A DNA stretch of 58,667 nucleotides from Botrimarina hoheduenensis (GCF_007859815.1 NZ_SJPH01000007.1:108362-167028), one strand, 5' to 3'; counted from the stretch's first letter, positions 17,559-27,685 are shown. Made by a program: numbers and translations. Notes: a model not told the origin generated them from the sequence alone.

Positions 17559-18191
17559 GTGGCAGGCGTTTACGAAGTCCAGCACCCGCTTATCGACTGC
17601 CACCTTTCTCGCCTCCGCGAAGCTACGACCCGCCCCGAGGAATTTCGCAGCCTCGTGCGGCGCGTGGCCACCTTGCTTGCCTACGAGGCCACTAAAGACC
17701 TGGCGGTTGAGGCCACGCGGGTGACCACGCCGCTGACAGAAACCGCCGGATGCAAGCTCGCCGAGCGGATCGGACTGGTGCCCATCCTGCGGGCCGGGTT
17801 GGGCATGGTCGAGCCCGTGCTCGACCTGATCCCCTCGGCCGAGGTCTGGCATCTGGGGCTTTATCGCGACGAAGCAACCGCCGAGCCTGTGGAGTACTAC
17901 AGCAAGTTGCCCCCCGGCAGGCCCGTCGATACGGCGCTGGTTGTCGATCCGATGCTCGCGACCGGTGGCTCGGTTATGGCGGCGGTGGAGACGCTCTACG
18001 CGTGGGGCGTGCAGCGGATCAAGGTGTTGTCCGTGCTTGCCGCACAGCAGGGGATCGACGACTTCGCGGCGCGATTCCCCGATGTGCAGATCTTTGTCTG
18101 CCGGATCGATCCCGAGTTGAACGCGAATAAGTTCATCGTTCCGGGATTGGGGGACGCCGGCGACCGGATCTTTAACACCCCGCAGCGCTAA
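17559..18191 (+). CDS. upp: Uracil phosphoribosyltransferase
   Basis: Makes UMP from uracil and PRPP. Family motifs: HPLIDCHLSRLREATTRPEEFR at the N-terminus, ILRAGLGMVEPVL, the PRPP loop LVVDPMLATGGSVMAAVE, and the C-terminal uracil site with FVCRIDPELNANKFIVPGLGDAGDR. Length is 210 residues, as usual. GTG at 17559 is preferred because a GCGAGG ribosome site lies just upstream; another in-frame GTG is at 17553. It is the first gene of a salvage cluster with a nucleoside transporter (43 bases downstream) and hpt. Confidence 0.94.
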   Translation: MAGVYEVQHPLIDCHLSRLREATTRPEEFRSLVRRVATLLAYEATKDLAVEATRVTTPLTETAGCKLAERIGLVPILRAGLGMVEPVLDLIPSAEVWHLGLYRDEATAEPVEYYSKLPPGRPVDTALVVDPMLATGGSVMAAVETLYAWGVQRIKVLSVLAAQQGIDDFAARFPDVQIFVCRIDPELNANKFIVPGLGDAGDRIFNTPQR

Positions 18192-18234
18192 GGCGCTACG
18201 CCGCTCACCTTTTTATCCGTCTCAGGACTGGTTC

Positions 18235-19509
18235 ATGGAACGCTTCACAAGCCTGCTCGGGATTGCGGTCATTATCGGCCTGGCCTGGCTGATGAGTTCG
18301 CATAAGAAGCGGTTCCCGGTGCGGATCGTCGTGTGTGGGCTGTTGCTGCAGTTCGCGTTTGCGGTGCTGATCCTCCGCACGCCTTTCGGGGCAAGTGTCT
18401 TTGCGCTGGTGGATCAGGTGTTTGTTTCGCTGCTGAACTGCGTTGACTCGGGTGCCGAGTTCCTGTTCGGTTCAAGCTTCAAGGACCACTTCTTTGCGTT
18501 TCGCGTGTTGCCGACGATCATCTTCTTCTCGGCATTTATGTCGATCTTCTACTACTTCGGTGTGATTCAGAAGGTCGTCGGCGCGCTCGCAATTGTAATG
18601 CAGAAGACGCTCGGCACGAGCGGCGCGGAAACGCTTTCTTCCGCCGCCAACATCTTTGTTGGTCAGACCGAGGCACCGCTCGTTATCCGGCCCTACATCA
18701 GCACCATGACCCGCTCGGAACTGAACGCGGTCATGGTGGGCGGCTTCGCCACTATGGCGGGGGGGGTGTTGGGGGCTCTTTCGGCCATGGGCATTAACGC
18801 GGGCGACCTGCTCTCGGCCTCCGTCATTTCGGCACCCGGTGCGCTGCTACTGGCGAAAGTTATGCAGCCCGAAGTCGATACCCCCCGCACGCTCGGCCAC
18901 GTGGGGGTAGACGTGGATGATGACAGCGTCAACGTTCTGGAAGCGATTGCCAACGGCACGACGGGCGGTCTGCAACTGGCCCTCAACGTGGGAGCCATGC
19001 TCATCGTTTTCTTGGCGCTTATCGCGGTCGTCAACGCGCTGTTGGGTCTCGCAGGAGAGGGCTACTGGTGGGCCGCCGAGCGGATGGGGCAAGCCGTCCC
19101 CGACAGCACCACCGCCTGGACACTGGAAGGCATCCTCGGCGGGCTCTTCGCCCCCATGGCCTGGCTGATCGGCATCGAGTCGGGCGACTGTCGCGCCGCG
19201 GGGCAGCTGATGGGACTGAAGATGGCCACCAACGAATTTGTTGCTTACGGACGGCTGGCCGAATTGAGCGTTGCTGGCACCGACGGCATCGCTGCCGGGG
19301 CCGAAGCGATCAGCGCCCGCACCCGCCAGATCATGACTTACGCCCTGTGCGGCTTCGCGAACTTCAGTTCGATCGGTATCCAACTGGGGGGGATCGGCGG
19401 CATTGCTCCCGAACGCCGTGCCGACTTGGCGACGCTCGGATTAAGGGCGATGATTGGGGGCACGCTCGCGGCGTTCATGACCGCATGTATCGCCGGCCTG
19501 CTCATCTGA
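18235..19509 (+). CDS. nupC: Concentrative nucleoside transporter (CNT/NupC family)
   Basis: Imports nucleosides with a Na+ or H+ gradient across the inner membrane. The 424 residues carry multiple hydrophobic spans and the CNT hallmark FVGQTEAPLVIRPY, followed by MVGGFATMAGGVLGA and, in the second half, AWLIGIESGDCRAAGQLMGLKMATNEFVAYG. The C-terminal gate region has YALCGFANFSSIGIQLGGIG. It is flanked by upp and hpt, which supports a salvage role. Substrate preference and coupling ion are not decided by the sequence. Confidence 0.92.
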   Translation: MERFTSLLGIAVIIGLAWLMSSHKKRFPVRIVVCGLLLQFAFAVLILRTPFGASVFALVDQVFVSLLNCVDSGAEFLFGSSFKDHFFAFRVLPTIIFFSAFMSIFYYFGVIQKVVGALAIVMQKTLGTSGAETLSSAANIFVGQTEAPLVIRPYISTMTRSELNAVMVGGFATMAGGVLGALSAMGINAGDLLSASVISAPGALLLAKVMQPEVDTPRTLGHVGVDVDDDSVNVLEAIANGTTGGLQLALNVGAMLIVFLALIAVVNALLGLAGEGYWWAAERMGQAVPDSTTAWTLEGILGGLFAPMAWLIGIESGDCRAAGQLMGLKMATNEFVAYGRLAELSVAGTDGIAAGAEAISARTRQIMTYALCGFANFSSIGIQLGGIGGIAPERRADLATLGLRAMIGGTLAAFMTACIAGLLI

Positions 19510-19583
19510 AAGCAGCGGCGCGGTGATCGCCCCTCCCGCACGCCTCTCTCTGTTCTATCCTCCACGCGCGACACTTCCCGATC

Positions 19584-20138
19584 ATGAAGATCCTCTACTC
19601 AGAAGAAGCACTGCGGGCCGGCGTCGAGAAGATGGCGGGTGAGATCCGTACCACCTACGGCGAGACCCCGCTGACGATAGTCAGCGTGCTCACCGGCAGC
19701 ATCGTGTTGCTCGCGGATTTGATCCGACGACTCGAGATGCCGATCCGCGTGGGTGTGATCGAGGCCAGCAGCTACGGCGGAGCCACGACCACTCGCGGCG
19801 AGCTCACGATCAATGCTGAGCTGCTGCTCGACATCGAGGGGCGCGACGTGCTGCTGGTGGATGACATCTTTGATACCGGTCACACCCTCGTACGGGTGCT
19901 GGACAAGATGCGCGAGCTGCAGCCCAAGTCGCTCCGCTCGGCGGTGCTGCTCCGTAAGCACGGTCGCCAGGAAGTGGACGCGCTGCCCGACTTTGTCGCG
20001 TTCGATATCCCCGACGAGTTTGTCGTCGGCTATGGCCTGGATTACGACGACCATTACCGCAATCTGCCTTACCTGGCGGTGATGGAAGACGCCGATCTTG
20101 AGCAGCATCCTAAGCTGACAGCCAAGCAGGGCGTTTGA
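19584..20138 (+). CDS. hpt: Hypoxanthine phosphoribosyltransferase
   Basis: Converts hypoxanthine or guanine and PRPP to IMP or GMP. The PRPP-binding motif VLLVDDIFDTGHTLVRVL is exact for type I phosphoribosyltransferases of this family. Also visible are LTIVSVLTGSIVLLADLIRR (first loop), EASSYGGATTTRGEL (flexible loop) and the C-terminal FVVGYGLDYDDHYRNLPYLAV. Length is 184 residues, normal. It lies 74 bases after the transporter gene in the same direction, so upp, transporter and hpt probably form one transcript. Confidence 0.94.
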   Translation: MKILYSEEALRAGVEKMAGEIRTTYGETPLTIVSVLTGSIVLLADLIRRLEMPIRVGVIEASSYGGATTTRGELTINAELLLDIEGRDVLLVDDIFDTGHTLVRVLDKMRELQPKSLRSAVLLRKHGRQEVDALPDFVAFDIPDEFVVGYGLDYDDHYRNLPYLAVMEDADLEQHPKLTAKQGV

Positions 20139-20287
20139 CGCGGGCTCGCCGCCCCGCTGCCCGGGGAGAGCCGTGCATCTCGTCTGGCTGGAAGCTGGGG
20201 GATCTAGTAAGGTTCTGGCTGGTTGGATAACTCTTGCGAAGTCGCCTATTTGGCGTCACCAAGACCGCGTTGCCAGAAGGATCTGCG

Positions 20288-22843
20288 ATGGACTACCGGG
20301 CTACTTATGACGAGTACTGGAATCGTGAGGATCGCCAGGGGGAGAGTTCCTTCGGGTGCGTTTCCACCGTCGCCGAAGAAATACAGCGGTGCGTAGGTGT
20401 CGGTTCGATCGTCGATATTGGTTGCGGCCACGGCCACCTGGTCCGCGAATTGAATCAGCGGGGATTCGACGCCCGGGGAGTGGATGTCTCGAACGTGGCG
20501 GTTGACGCAGCCAACGCCACGAGCCCCGGGCGCTTCCAGTTCGGCAGCATTCTCGATTTGCCGCTCGAAGATGCGTCGTTTGACTGCGTGGTGAGCACGG
20601 ATTGTTTCGAGCATCTCGAGCAGGCCGATGTGCCGCGCGCCCTCGCGGAACTGTGGCGGGTTGCGCGGCAGGATGTTTACCTGCGGATTGCTTTGAAGGA
20701 GGATCGCGATGATCGTTGGCATCTAACGGTGAAGGATCGCGAATGGTGGGAAACCTGTTGCTACGAAGCAGGGTTTCGCAAGCACCCGCGTTACTTTCTG
20801 GCGAGCCCCTTTGGCTGCTTGGATCAGCAAACGGATCATTGCACGATTGTCCTTAGCAAGATCAAGGACAAAGCGCTCGAGCGCTATCCGTTGGCAGCGC
20901 TGCTCGCGGAGCGTCAGCTGCACACGGACATGAGTCGCGAAGCGGGGCGCCGCTCCGACGCGCATAACATGCGGTACTTCGAGGCGGCGCGGCGCGTGCG
21001 GCCTGGTGATCGCGTGCTGGACATCGCCTGCGGTCTGGGCTACGGCGCGACGCAGATCACGCACAACTCGCGCTGCGCGTCTTATCTGGGGATAGATAAC
21101 AGTGACTATGCGATTGACTACGCGCAGGCATCTTTCGGTGATGAAGCCGCGGCCATTCGCTTCGAAAAAGGGTCGTTGCCCGAGTGCTTAGCGGCCCGAG
21201 AAGCAGACTCGTTTGACTTCATCGCGAGCTTTGAAACACTCGAGCATCTGCAAGACCCCGCCGGCTTCTTGCGTGAGTGCCGTCGGTTGCTGACCCCCGG
21301 CGGTCGGCTGATGCTCAGCGTTCCCAACGATTGGACGGAAGCAGACGGCAAGGATCCCAACCCGCATCACTTCCACGTTTACACCTGGAATCGCATTCTC
21401 CAGGAGCTGCGCGAAGAAGGCTTTCTGATCGAGCAAACCGTCGCCGAAACCGTCAGTCGCCGCAAAGAAGACGGCGCGTGGGCGACGCATGGTTACGAAT
21501 GGCGCGAGCATGAGGTCCGGTCGGTGGAAACCGCTGCGGGCGAGTGGTGCATCTTGCTGGCCATGAAAAGCCCCTTTGAAAACACCAAGGCGGCGTTCAC
21601 GAATTCGGCCTTCGCCGAGGCGGTAGGGCAGTCGTCGAACGTCATGGATTTTTCCAATCAGTATGAGAATCCGTGGCTGGTGCGGAGCCTCATTACGCGG
21701 GGTTTGCGCACCGAGCGCGCCGCGTTGCAGCACGAGCTAGCCGACGAAGTCCTCGGCCGATCGCAGCGCTCCGCCGACCGGGGGGCCGCGCTGTGCGTAA
21801 AGGCCTACGTGCAGCTGGGGGGGGAGTCAGCTTGGTCGGAGAGCGAGCCCGTGGTCGAAGCGTGCGAACGGTATGCCGGCTCGGTGGATGTCGGGGCAGG
21901 ACCGCCCATTGAGGTCCGCTGGGCGGTTTCGCTTGCTTACGCCGGCGGGCTGCTCGCGATGCGATCCGGCCAGCGTGACCGCGCAAAGCGCTTGCTCCAG
22001 CAAGCCGTTGACTTGCCCTTCATGCGCTACTCACCTGTCTTGGGGACCAAGACGGTTGGTGCGGCGCTGCTGCTGGCCCGGCTGGCGGTGGCCGATCGTT
22101 TGAACGACGAAGCGCGAACGTGGTTTCGCCGGGGGCTTGAGCTCAGTCAGCAAGCGGTTACCGCCGATTGGTCGGCAAACTATGGTGATCTCGCCCGCCA
22201 GCCGTTGCCGTTGTTCAAAGAGCTAGCGGAGGTGCTGGAACTCGGTGGCCAGTGCGCCGCCGGACTAGCGCTGCTAGAAATCGACATGCCGGCTCCCGTT
22301 TTTTGGGAGCAAATCGGAGCGAGCAAGTCAGCCGAAGTGGAGCGGCTAACCAGCGAGATTACGAGCCTCAACGAGCAATCGCAAAAAGCCGGTGAGGTGC
22401 TTGCCTGGCATCAGCAACAACTGAGCACCTGGCACGGCGCGTACGAGCATTGGCGGGCCCAGGCCGAACATTGGCAAGGAGTTGCCGAGAGTCCTCACCC
22501 ATCGTTGCAACACTGGAACGATCAGGCAGCCCTGTGGCGCGACCTTGTTGAGCAATCGAAAATCGAGATCGATCAGCTCCGCGGCATGCTAGAGCAGCAG
22601 CAAGCGTCGCAGCAGCACTGGAACGCCCAGGCCGCTTTATGGCGTGATCTGGTCGAGAAGGCGTACGCCGAGAACGAGCACTTGCGTGCCGAAGCTGACC
22701 GCCCGCGCGGAACGCTGGGCCACCTGAAGCAGAGCCTGCGCAGGCGAGTTGATAGCGCGCGGGCAAAGTGGATGCGTCGTCCCCATCGGCTGGATTCAAC
22801 GAAGGCCAAGGCTTCCGAGGAAGCGACGCTTCACAAGGAGTAG
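20288..22843 (+). CDS. Protein with two SAM-methyltransferase domains and a Trp-patterned coiled-coil tail
   Basis: 851 residues. Methyltransferase 1 (about 30-190) has motif I IVDIGCGHGHLVREL. Methyltransferase 2 (about 220-450) has VLDIACGLGYGATQI, then FETLEHLQDPAGFLRECRR and LTPGGRLMLSVPNDW. An alpha-helical, TPR-like region follows (about 460-690). A long helical tail repeats a Trp pattern about every 36 residues (QHWNDQAALWRDLVEQ, QHWNAQAALWRDLVEK; related EHWRAQAEHWQ). The last 45 residues are basic (LKQSLRRRVDSARAKW). The layout recalls chain-terminating methyltransferases with coiled-coil rulers such as WbdD, so glycan or surface-polymer modification is a guess. ATG 20288 precedes the conserved start. 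Confidence 0.8.
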   Translation: MDYRATYDEYWNREDRQGESSFGCVSTVAEEIQRCVGVGSIVDIGCGHGHLVRELNQRGFDARGVDVSNVAVDAANATSPGRFQFGSILDLPLEDASFDCVVSTDCFEHLEQADVPRALAELWRVARQDVYLRIALKEDRDDRWHLTVKDREWWETCCYEAGFRKHPRYFLASPFGCLDQQTDHCTIVLSKIKDKALERYPLAALLAERQLHTDMSREAGRRSDAHNMRYFEAARRVRPGDRVLDIACGLGYGATQITHNSRCASYLGIDNSDYAIDYAQASFGDEAAAIRFEKGSLPECLAAREADSFDFIASFETLEHLQDPAGFLRECRRLLTPGGRLMLSVPNDWTEADGKDPNPHHFHVYTWNRILQELREEGFLIEQTVAETVSRRKEDGAWATHGYEWREHEVRSVETAAGEWCILLAMKSPFENTKAAFTNSAFAEAVGQSSNVMDFSNQYENPWLVRSLITRGLRTERAALQHELADEVLGRSQRSADRGAALCVKAYVQLGGESAWSESEPVVEACERYAGSVDVGAGPPIEVRWAVSLAYAGGLLAMRSGQRDRAKRLLQQAVDLPFMRYSPVLGTKTVGAALLLARLAVADRLNDEARTWFRRGLELSQQAVTADWSANYGDLARQPLPLFKELAEVLELGGQCAAGLALLEIDMPAPVFWEQIGASKSAEVERLTSEITSLNEQSQKAGEVLAWHQQQLSTWHGAYEHWRAQAEHWQGVAESPHPSLQHWNDQAALWRDLVEQSKIEIDQLRGMLEQQQASQQHWNAQAALWRDLVEKAYAENEHLRAEADRPRGTLGHLKQSLRRRVDSARAKWMRRPHRLDSTKAKASEEATLHKE

Positions 22844-22934
22844 CGAGTTGCGCTGCTCCACGCTTGCTCGGGAGTTTCTGCCGGCGCTGCGCTTTGTGGG
22901 GCGCGTTATCGGACCACCAGCAAGACGCTTCGTT

Positions 22935-24278
22935 TTAGTTCGTAAACGTCCGCTCGACGAACTTCGTATCGATCCGCGCCTCGTGGAAAGCCGTATGGCT
23001 GAGGATCTCTTGATGGAGCGGCTTGGTGGTCTTGATGCCGTCGACTTTCAGCTCCTGCAACGCCCGGAGCATCACGGCGATCGCCTCTTCACGCGTCGGT
23101 TGGTGGACGAGCAGCTTGCCGATCATCGAGTCGTAGTGCGGCGGCACGACATAGCCGCTATGCGCGTGAGAATCGAACCGCACACCGAAGCCACCGGGAA
23201 CAATGAGCCGTTCGATCCGTCCGGGCGAAGGACGGAAGTTTTGTGACGGGTCTTCGGCGTTGATACGGCATTCGATCGCGTGGCCGCGTGGCTGAATGTC
23301 GTCCTGGGTAAACCAGAGCGGCTCGCCCGCCGCGATGCGGATCTGGGCCTTGATCAGATCGACGCCCGAGATGAGCTCGCTGACCGGGTGCTCGACCTGA
23401 ATGCGGGCGTTGACCTCGATAAAGTAGAAGTTGTTCGAGCCATCAACGATGAACTCAACCGTTGCGGCGTTGGTGTAGTTGGCGTGCTTGATCAAACGGA
23501 CCGCGGCCTCGCACATGGCGGCGCGTGTCTCGGGCGAGACGTTAGGGCTGGGGCTCTCTTCGATGAGCTTCTGGTGGCGCCGTTGAGTGGAACAATCGCG
23601 CTCGTAGAGATGCACAACGTTGCCGTGCAAGTCGGCGAGCACCTGAACCTCAACGTGGCGTGGGTTCTCGACGTATTTTTCGAGATAGACGGCACCGTTA
23701 CCGAAGGCGGCTTCGGCCTCGGCCCGGGCCTGCTGCAAAGCGGACTTGAGCGATAGATCGTTCGAGGCGACACGCATGCCACGCCCCCCGCCGCCGGCCG
23801 TCGCCTTGATCAGCACGGGGAAGCCCACTTCGTGGGCGAAGCGGATCGCTTCGTTCTCGTCGGTGATGCACCCGTCGCTGCCAGGAACCACCGGCACGTT
23901 GGCAGCGCGGGCGATTTCGCGCGCGGCGTTCTTGTCGCCGAGCTTAGCCATCGCCTCGGGACTGGGCCCGATGAAATCGATGTTGCAGCTGCGGCAGACC
24001 TCGTTGAAGTGAGCGTTCTCGGAGAGGAAACCGTAGCCCGGGTGGATCGCCTCAACGTTGCCGACTTCAGCGGCGCTGATGACGTTGGCGATCTTCAGGT
24101 AGCTGTCGGCCGCCTTGGCGGGGCCAACGCAATACGCCGCGTCGGCCAGTTCGAGGTAATTGGCACCGCGGTCCCCCTCGCTGTAGATGGCGACCACGCC
24201 GACACCCATCTCGCGGCAAGCGCGGATCACACGCAGGGCGATCTCGCCGCGGTTGGCAATCAGAATCCGCTGGTACAT
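22935..24278 (-). CDS. accC: Biotin carboxylase subunit of acetyl-CoA carboxylase
   Basis: The ATP-dependent carboxylation of biotin on BCCP, the first half of malonyl-CoA formation. It begins [21 protein letters not shown] and has the ATP-grasp glycine loop [33 protein letters not shown], and the active-site [16 protein letters not shown] (commonly EMNTRLQVEHPVTE). The C-terminal cap has [13 protein letters not shown]. Length is 447 residues, exactly the family norm, so it is the stand-alone AccC and not a long acyl-CoA carboxylase subunit. It follows accB by 94 bases on the same strand. Confidence 0.96.
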   Translation of the reverse strand: MYQRILIANRGEIALRVIRACREMGVGVVAIYSEGDRGANYLELADAAYCVGPAKAADSYLKIANVISAAEVGNVEAIHPGYGFLSENAHFNEVCRSCNIDFIGPSPEAMAKLGDKNAAREIARAANVPVVPGSDGCITDENEAIRFAHEVGFPVLIKATAGGGGRGMRVASNDLSLKSALQQARAEAEAAFGNGAVYLEKYVENPRHVEVQVLADLHGNVVHLYERDCSTQRRHQKLIEESPSPNVSPETRAAMCEAAVRLIKHANYTNAATVEFIVDGSNNFYFIEVNARIQVEHPVSELISGVDLIKAQIRIAAGEPLWFTQDDIQPRGHAIECRINAEDPSQNFRPSPGRIERLIVPGGFGVRFDSHAHSGYVVPPHYDSMIGKLLVHQPTREEAIAVMLRALQELKVDGIKTTKPLHQEILSHTAFHEARIDTKFVERTFTN

Positions 24279-24372
24279 GACGCTACGCCTTCAGTTCCCT
24301 GGCCAACGCCTGCACGGCGTCGGTTGACACGAGCCCGGCGCGCTCGCCGAGGCTAACGAACCACGCTTGCGA

Positions 24373-24861
24373 TTATTCGATGCGGAACAATGGCTGGCCG
24401 TACTCGACCGTTGCCCCGCTCTCGACCAGCACGGCGACTATCTTGCCGCTGCATTCAGCGGGGATCTCGTTGAAGACCTTCATCGCCTCGATGATGCAGA
24501 TCGTGGAGTCAGTCCCGACCTGATCACCCACTTTGACAAAGGGCGCTGCATCGGGGTTTGCCGAGGCGTAGAAGGTGCCCACCATCGGGCTGGGGATAAC
24601 CTTACCGGCGGGCTCGGCGGCGGCGGGGGCGGCGGCCGAGACCGGAGTGGCCTGGGTGGGGGTGACCGGAGCGACGGGTGCCGGTGCAGCCGGGATCGCC
24701 GCCAGCACCTCGGTCTCGGGGCCACGCCGCAAGCGGATCCGTTGCTCTCCCTGCCGAAGATCGACCTCCGCCAGCTCGTGCTCGTTCATCAGCTCCACGA
24801 GGCGTCGAACCCGACGCACGTCGAACACATCGTTACCACTATTTGTCTTGTCGTTTTCCAC
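24373..24861 (-). CDS. accB: Biotin carboxyl carrier protein of acetyl-CoA carboxylase
   Basis: Carries the biotin between AccC and carboxyltransferase. 162 residues: an N-terminal helical part ([24 protein letters not shown]), an Ala/Pro-rich hinge (about 60-80), and the biotinyl domain with [22 protein letters not shown]. The biotin site EAMKVFNEI has its Lys at about residue 128. The C-terminus, YGQPLFRIE, is typical. It lies between pepP and accC; the pepP-accB-accC order is known from other bacteria, where efp often stands in between, but efp is absent here. Confidence 0.95.
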   Translation of the reverse strand: MENDKTNSGNDVFDVRRVRRLVELMNEHELAEVDLRQGEQRIRLRRGPETEVLAAIPAAPAPVAPVTPTQATPVSAAAPAAAEPAGKVIPSPMVGTFYASANPDAAPFVKVGDQVGTDSTICIIEAMKVFNEIPAECSGKIVAVLVESGATVEYGQPLFRIE

Positions 24862-25095
24862 TGCGTGTTTTCTCTGCGGTTGCTGGGGGCGGGGCGGGTC
24901 GGCGTAAAGCGGCTCCGCAGCGTGGCGGTAGCAACGCGGTGAAGCAACGACGGCAGCGCCCCCAGGGACTACAAACCAAGCGGAGAGTTTAGTTCGGTCG
25001 GGACGGTAGAACTACCCCGCACGTTTCCCCCGGTTTCGCTAAACCGCCGCTTTTGAGGGACATCTTGCTGGGGCTAGGGGCACCTGCCTAGGGCT

Positions 25096-26211
25096 TCAGA
25101 GGCAGGCATCCGCCAGCTCTTTCGGCACGTTCGAGAGCACTTCGTGGCCGGCTGGGGTCACGAGGATGTCGTCTTCGATCCGCACGCCGCCCCAGCCTGG
25201 CAAGTAGATGCCTGGCTCGACCGTGACAACCATCCCGGGACGCAGTTCAGTCGGTTGCTTACGGCTCAGGCGGGGGGCTTCGTGCACTTCGAGTCCAAGG
25301 CCATGACCTGTTCCGTGGCCGAATTTAGGGCCGTAGCCCGCCTTGGTGATCACGTCGCGGGCGGCCGCATCGACCGCTTCGCAGGTCACTCCGGGCCGGA
25401 TGGCGTCGATCGCCGCAAGTTGGGCTCGCAGGACGGTTTGGTAGACCTCGGTGAAGCGCTTGCCGGGCTTCTGGGTGACCACCATCCGTGTGAGGTCGCT
25501 CGCGTAAAGCCCCGTGTACACTCCCCAGTCGATCAACGTGAAGGGGTGGTCGCCGACAACGGCGTCGGTTGGGCGGGCATGGGGCAGGGCGGCGTTCGGT
25601 CCGGCGGCAATGATCGCCGTGAAGCTCAACCGCTGCGCCCCGACCCGCCGGGCAAAGTACTCCAGGTCGCGGGCGATCTCGCGTTCGGTCATCCGTGGCG
25701 ACCAACCGGCCCGAACCATTTCGTAAGCGCGTCGGGCATGGTCGCAAGCGATGCGTATCGATTCGACCTCGCTGTTGTCCTTAATGACTCGCAGCCCCTC
25801 AACCAGGCCTGGTGCCGGTTCGATCACCAAGTCAGGCAGGCTTGCCAGCAGCTTGGCGTGGTCACCCACGCACAGCGAGTCGGCCTCGACACCGAGGCGC
25901 TCGACGCCGGTCTTTCGCACCAGCTCGACGATCGTCGGCCACATCAACTCTCCTGGCTCGCGAACCTTAAGCGGTAGGTCAGGGCACTCGCCTTCGAGCT
26001 GGGTGGTGTAGCGCGGGTCGGTCACCAGCAGAGGGCCGTCGCCGGTCACCAGCAGATAGCTATCATCTCCGGTGAAGCCGGTCAGATAGGTGACGTTCGT
26101 GAAGTCGGTTACGAGCAGGGCATCGAGCCGATGTGCGGCGAGCCCTTTGCGGAGCTTTGCGATGCGGCCGCCGTGCGGTGCGGCGAGCGAGACAGACTTC
26201 TTCTTGGCCAT
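25096..26211 (-). CDS. pepP: M24-family Xaa-Pro aminopeptidase/dipeptidase
   Basis: A cytoplasmic metallopeptidase removing residues N-terminal to proline. The N-terminal creatinase-like domain (RIAKLRKGLAAHRLDALLV, LTGFTGDDSYLLV) is followed by the pita-bread catalytic domain. Metal ligands are visible in LIDWGVYTGLYASDLTRMV (two Asp), HGTGHGLGLEVHEAP (His), VTVEPGIYLPG (Glu) and GGVRIEDDILVT (Glu). Length is 371 residues, close to YqhT-type enzymes. It is the first gene of the minus-strand cluster with accB and accC. PepQ-type prolidase is the alternative; sequence reading does not separate the two. Confidence 0.9.
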   Translation of the reverse strand: MAKKKSVSLAAPHGGRIAKLRKGLAAHRLDALLVTDFTNVTYLTGFTGDDSYLLVTGDGPLLVTDPRYTTQLEGECPDLPLKVREPGELMWPTIVELVRKTGVERLGVEADSLCVGDHAKLLASLPDLVIEPAPGLVEGLRVIKDNSEVESIRIACDHARRAYEMVRAGWSPRMTEREIARDLEYFARRVGAQRLSFTAIIAAGPNAALPHARPTDAVVGDHPFTLIDWGVYTGLYASDLTRMVVTQKPGKRFTEVYQTVLRAQLAAIDAIRPGVTCEAVDAAARDVITKAGYGPKFGHGTGHGLGLEVHEAPRLSRKQPTELRPGMVVTVEPGIYLPGWGGVRIEDDILVTPAGHEVLSNVPKELADACL

Positions 26212-26302
26212 CGAGAGGGTAGGGGGGCGGAGGCTGGCATCGGAGCGGCAGAACCGGCCCGTTCATTATCATGCCGTTGGGCCCGTCACCTCAAGCCGCC
26301 AA

Positions 26303-27685
26303 TCAGCGGCGACGCCGCGCACTGGCCAAGCCTAGCAGCAAGCAGGTCAGCCCCACGCTGGTGGGCTCGGGAATCGCTCCGGCACCCACAAGCGCCGCGA
26401 AGGCTTCGACGGAAACGGTCCCCCCGGCACCCTGGCGCCAGAGGACAAAGTCGCCGATGTCGGTGATGCCGTCTTGGTTGAGATCGCCGCGCTTCCAGGC
26501 CTGAACGCCGGTCGCGCTGTGTGTCGTGAGCCAGTTGTTCACGAGATTGGCGAGGTCGCCCGTCGCACCGCCGCTATTGACCTCGCCGCTAACGACGCCA
26601 TCCAGGTTGGTGTCTCCCATTACGGAGTACTGCTGCGAGTTGCGGAGCAAGTCGATCTGGTTGTAATAGTGCGAGTTAGACAGATCACTAAAACCGGTGT
26701 GCTGGCCAAACATGGGAACCGTGCCCGCGGTCGGCTGGCCATCCAGCAGGTAGATGCCGTGGAACACCCCGAGCAAAGTCCATTCTCCGAGCCCATTCTT
26801 GACAAAGATGGGGCCGCCCGAGTCGCCCCCCGAGCCTTGGAATTCGTCGGCCGTGGCAGAAGGCTCGACAACGTTGCCGCTGTCATTGAACGCTTGGTCG
26901 AAGCGCGAGACCAACCCGATGGTGTCGTTAAGACCGGGCACGGAGATCACGGCGTTAAGCCCGTTGTCGGTCAGTCCCGTAACGCCTGCGGGGTTATCGA
27001 TACGGTTCGTGCCCCAGGCTTTCTCGCGGACCGATCCCCCGGTTGGAAGCTGTTCGAAAAAGTAGCCGCGATAGGGTGCCGCTGCGTCGCTGGTGAGCTG
27101 AAACGAGGAGTTGAAGCGAAAGTGACCATTCGGCTGCGAGGGATGGACGCGCCGCCGATTACCCGCGGCGATCGCGGTGATCTGGGTTCCTAACGTGGGG
27201 GTTTGCGTCGCGATCTGGATCGATTGCACATTGGGATCCATCTCTTCCGGTGTTAGGCCGGTAGTCGAATGGGTCTGGATCCGGAACAGCTTCAGGTCGG
27301 ACTGAGAGCTGAGCGCTGTGCCCAGAAAGCTGCTTGGGTTGCTGAGAATGACTTCCGTACCGGGCACCGGTTCATAGGTGCCGCTGGGGAGAATGATCGA
27401 CCCCGTGCTTACATGCCGAGCGGTGAGTACCCACTGATCTCCGAGGTAGATCGCCGAGCGTCCGCCGCCGGAGTTAGCCCAGCCCGGATCGTCTGCAGGG
27501 GCGGTGGTGTTGACACTTGAAGGGGTCACGGTGGACGAGCCACCAACCCCCGGCTGAGCCCATGTGCCCAGCACCAGTGCCTGCCCCTCGACAGCAAACG
27601 AAAGCAGCGCTAGCGTCGCGAGAGCCAACGAGGCGTGACGGACGACGAAAGAATCTCGCCGCGTAGCGTGGTAGCGAGTCGGCAT
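26303..27685 (-). CDS. Secreted trypsin-fold protease with dockerin-like EF-hands and PEP-CTERM
   Basis: A signal peptide (ASLALATLALLSFAVEGQA) leads into a trypsin-like domain: the catalytic His in VLTARHVSTG and the nucleophile Ser in QGSGGDSGGPIFV; the Asp is probably in SSQSDLKLFRI. Two calcium-binding loops of dockerin type I style follow (GDTNLDGVVSGEVNSG and GDLNQDGITDIGDFVLWRQG). The C-terminus is PEP-CTERM: IPEPTSVGLTCLLLGLASARRRR. Export and exosortase sorting are inferred. Substrate is unknown. ATG 27685 is chosen since it precedes the signal peptide closely. It is divergent from the motor locus at 27999. Confidence 0.86.
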   Translation of the reverse strand: MPTRYHATRRDSFVVRHASLALATLALLSFAVEGQALVLGTWAQPGVGGSSTVTPSSVNTTAPADDPGWANSGGGRSAIYLGDQWVLTARHVSTGSIILPSGTYEPVPGTEVILSNPSSFLGTALSSQSDLKLFRIQTHSTTGLTPEEMDPNVQSIQIATQTPTLGTQITAIAAGNRRRVHPSQPNGHFRFNSSFQLTSDAAAPYRGYFFEQLPTGGSVREKAWGTNRIDNPAGVTGLTDNGLNAVISVPGLNDTIGLVSRFDQAFNDSGNVVEPSATADEFQGSGGDSGGPIFVKNGLGEWTLLGVFHGIYLLDGQPTAGTVPMFGQHTGFSDLSNSHYYNQIDLLRNSQQYSVMGDTNLDGVVSGEVNSGGATGDLANLVNNWLTTHSATGVQAWKRGDLNQDGITDIGDFVLWRQGAGGTVSVEAFAALVGAGAIPEPTSVGLTCLLLGLASARRRR

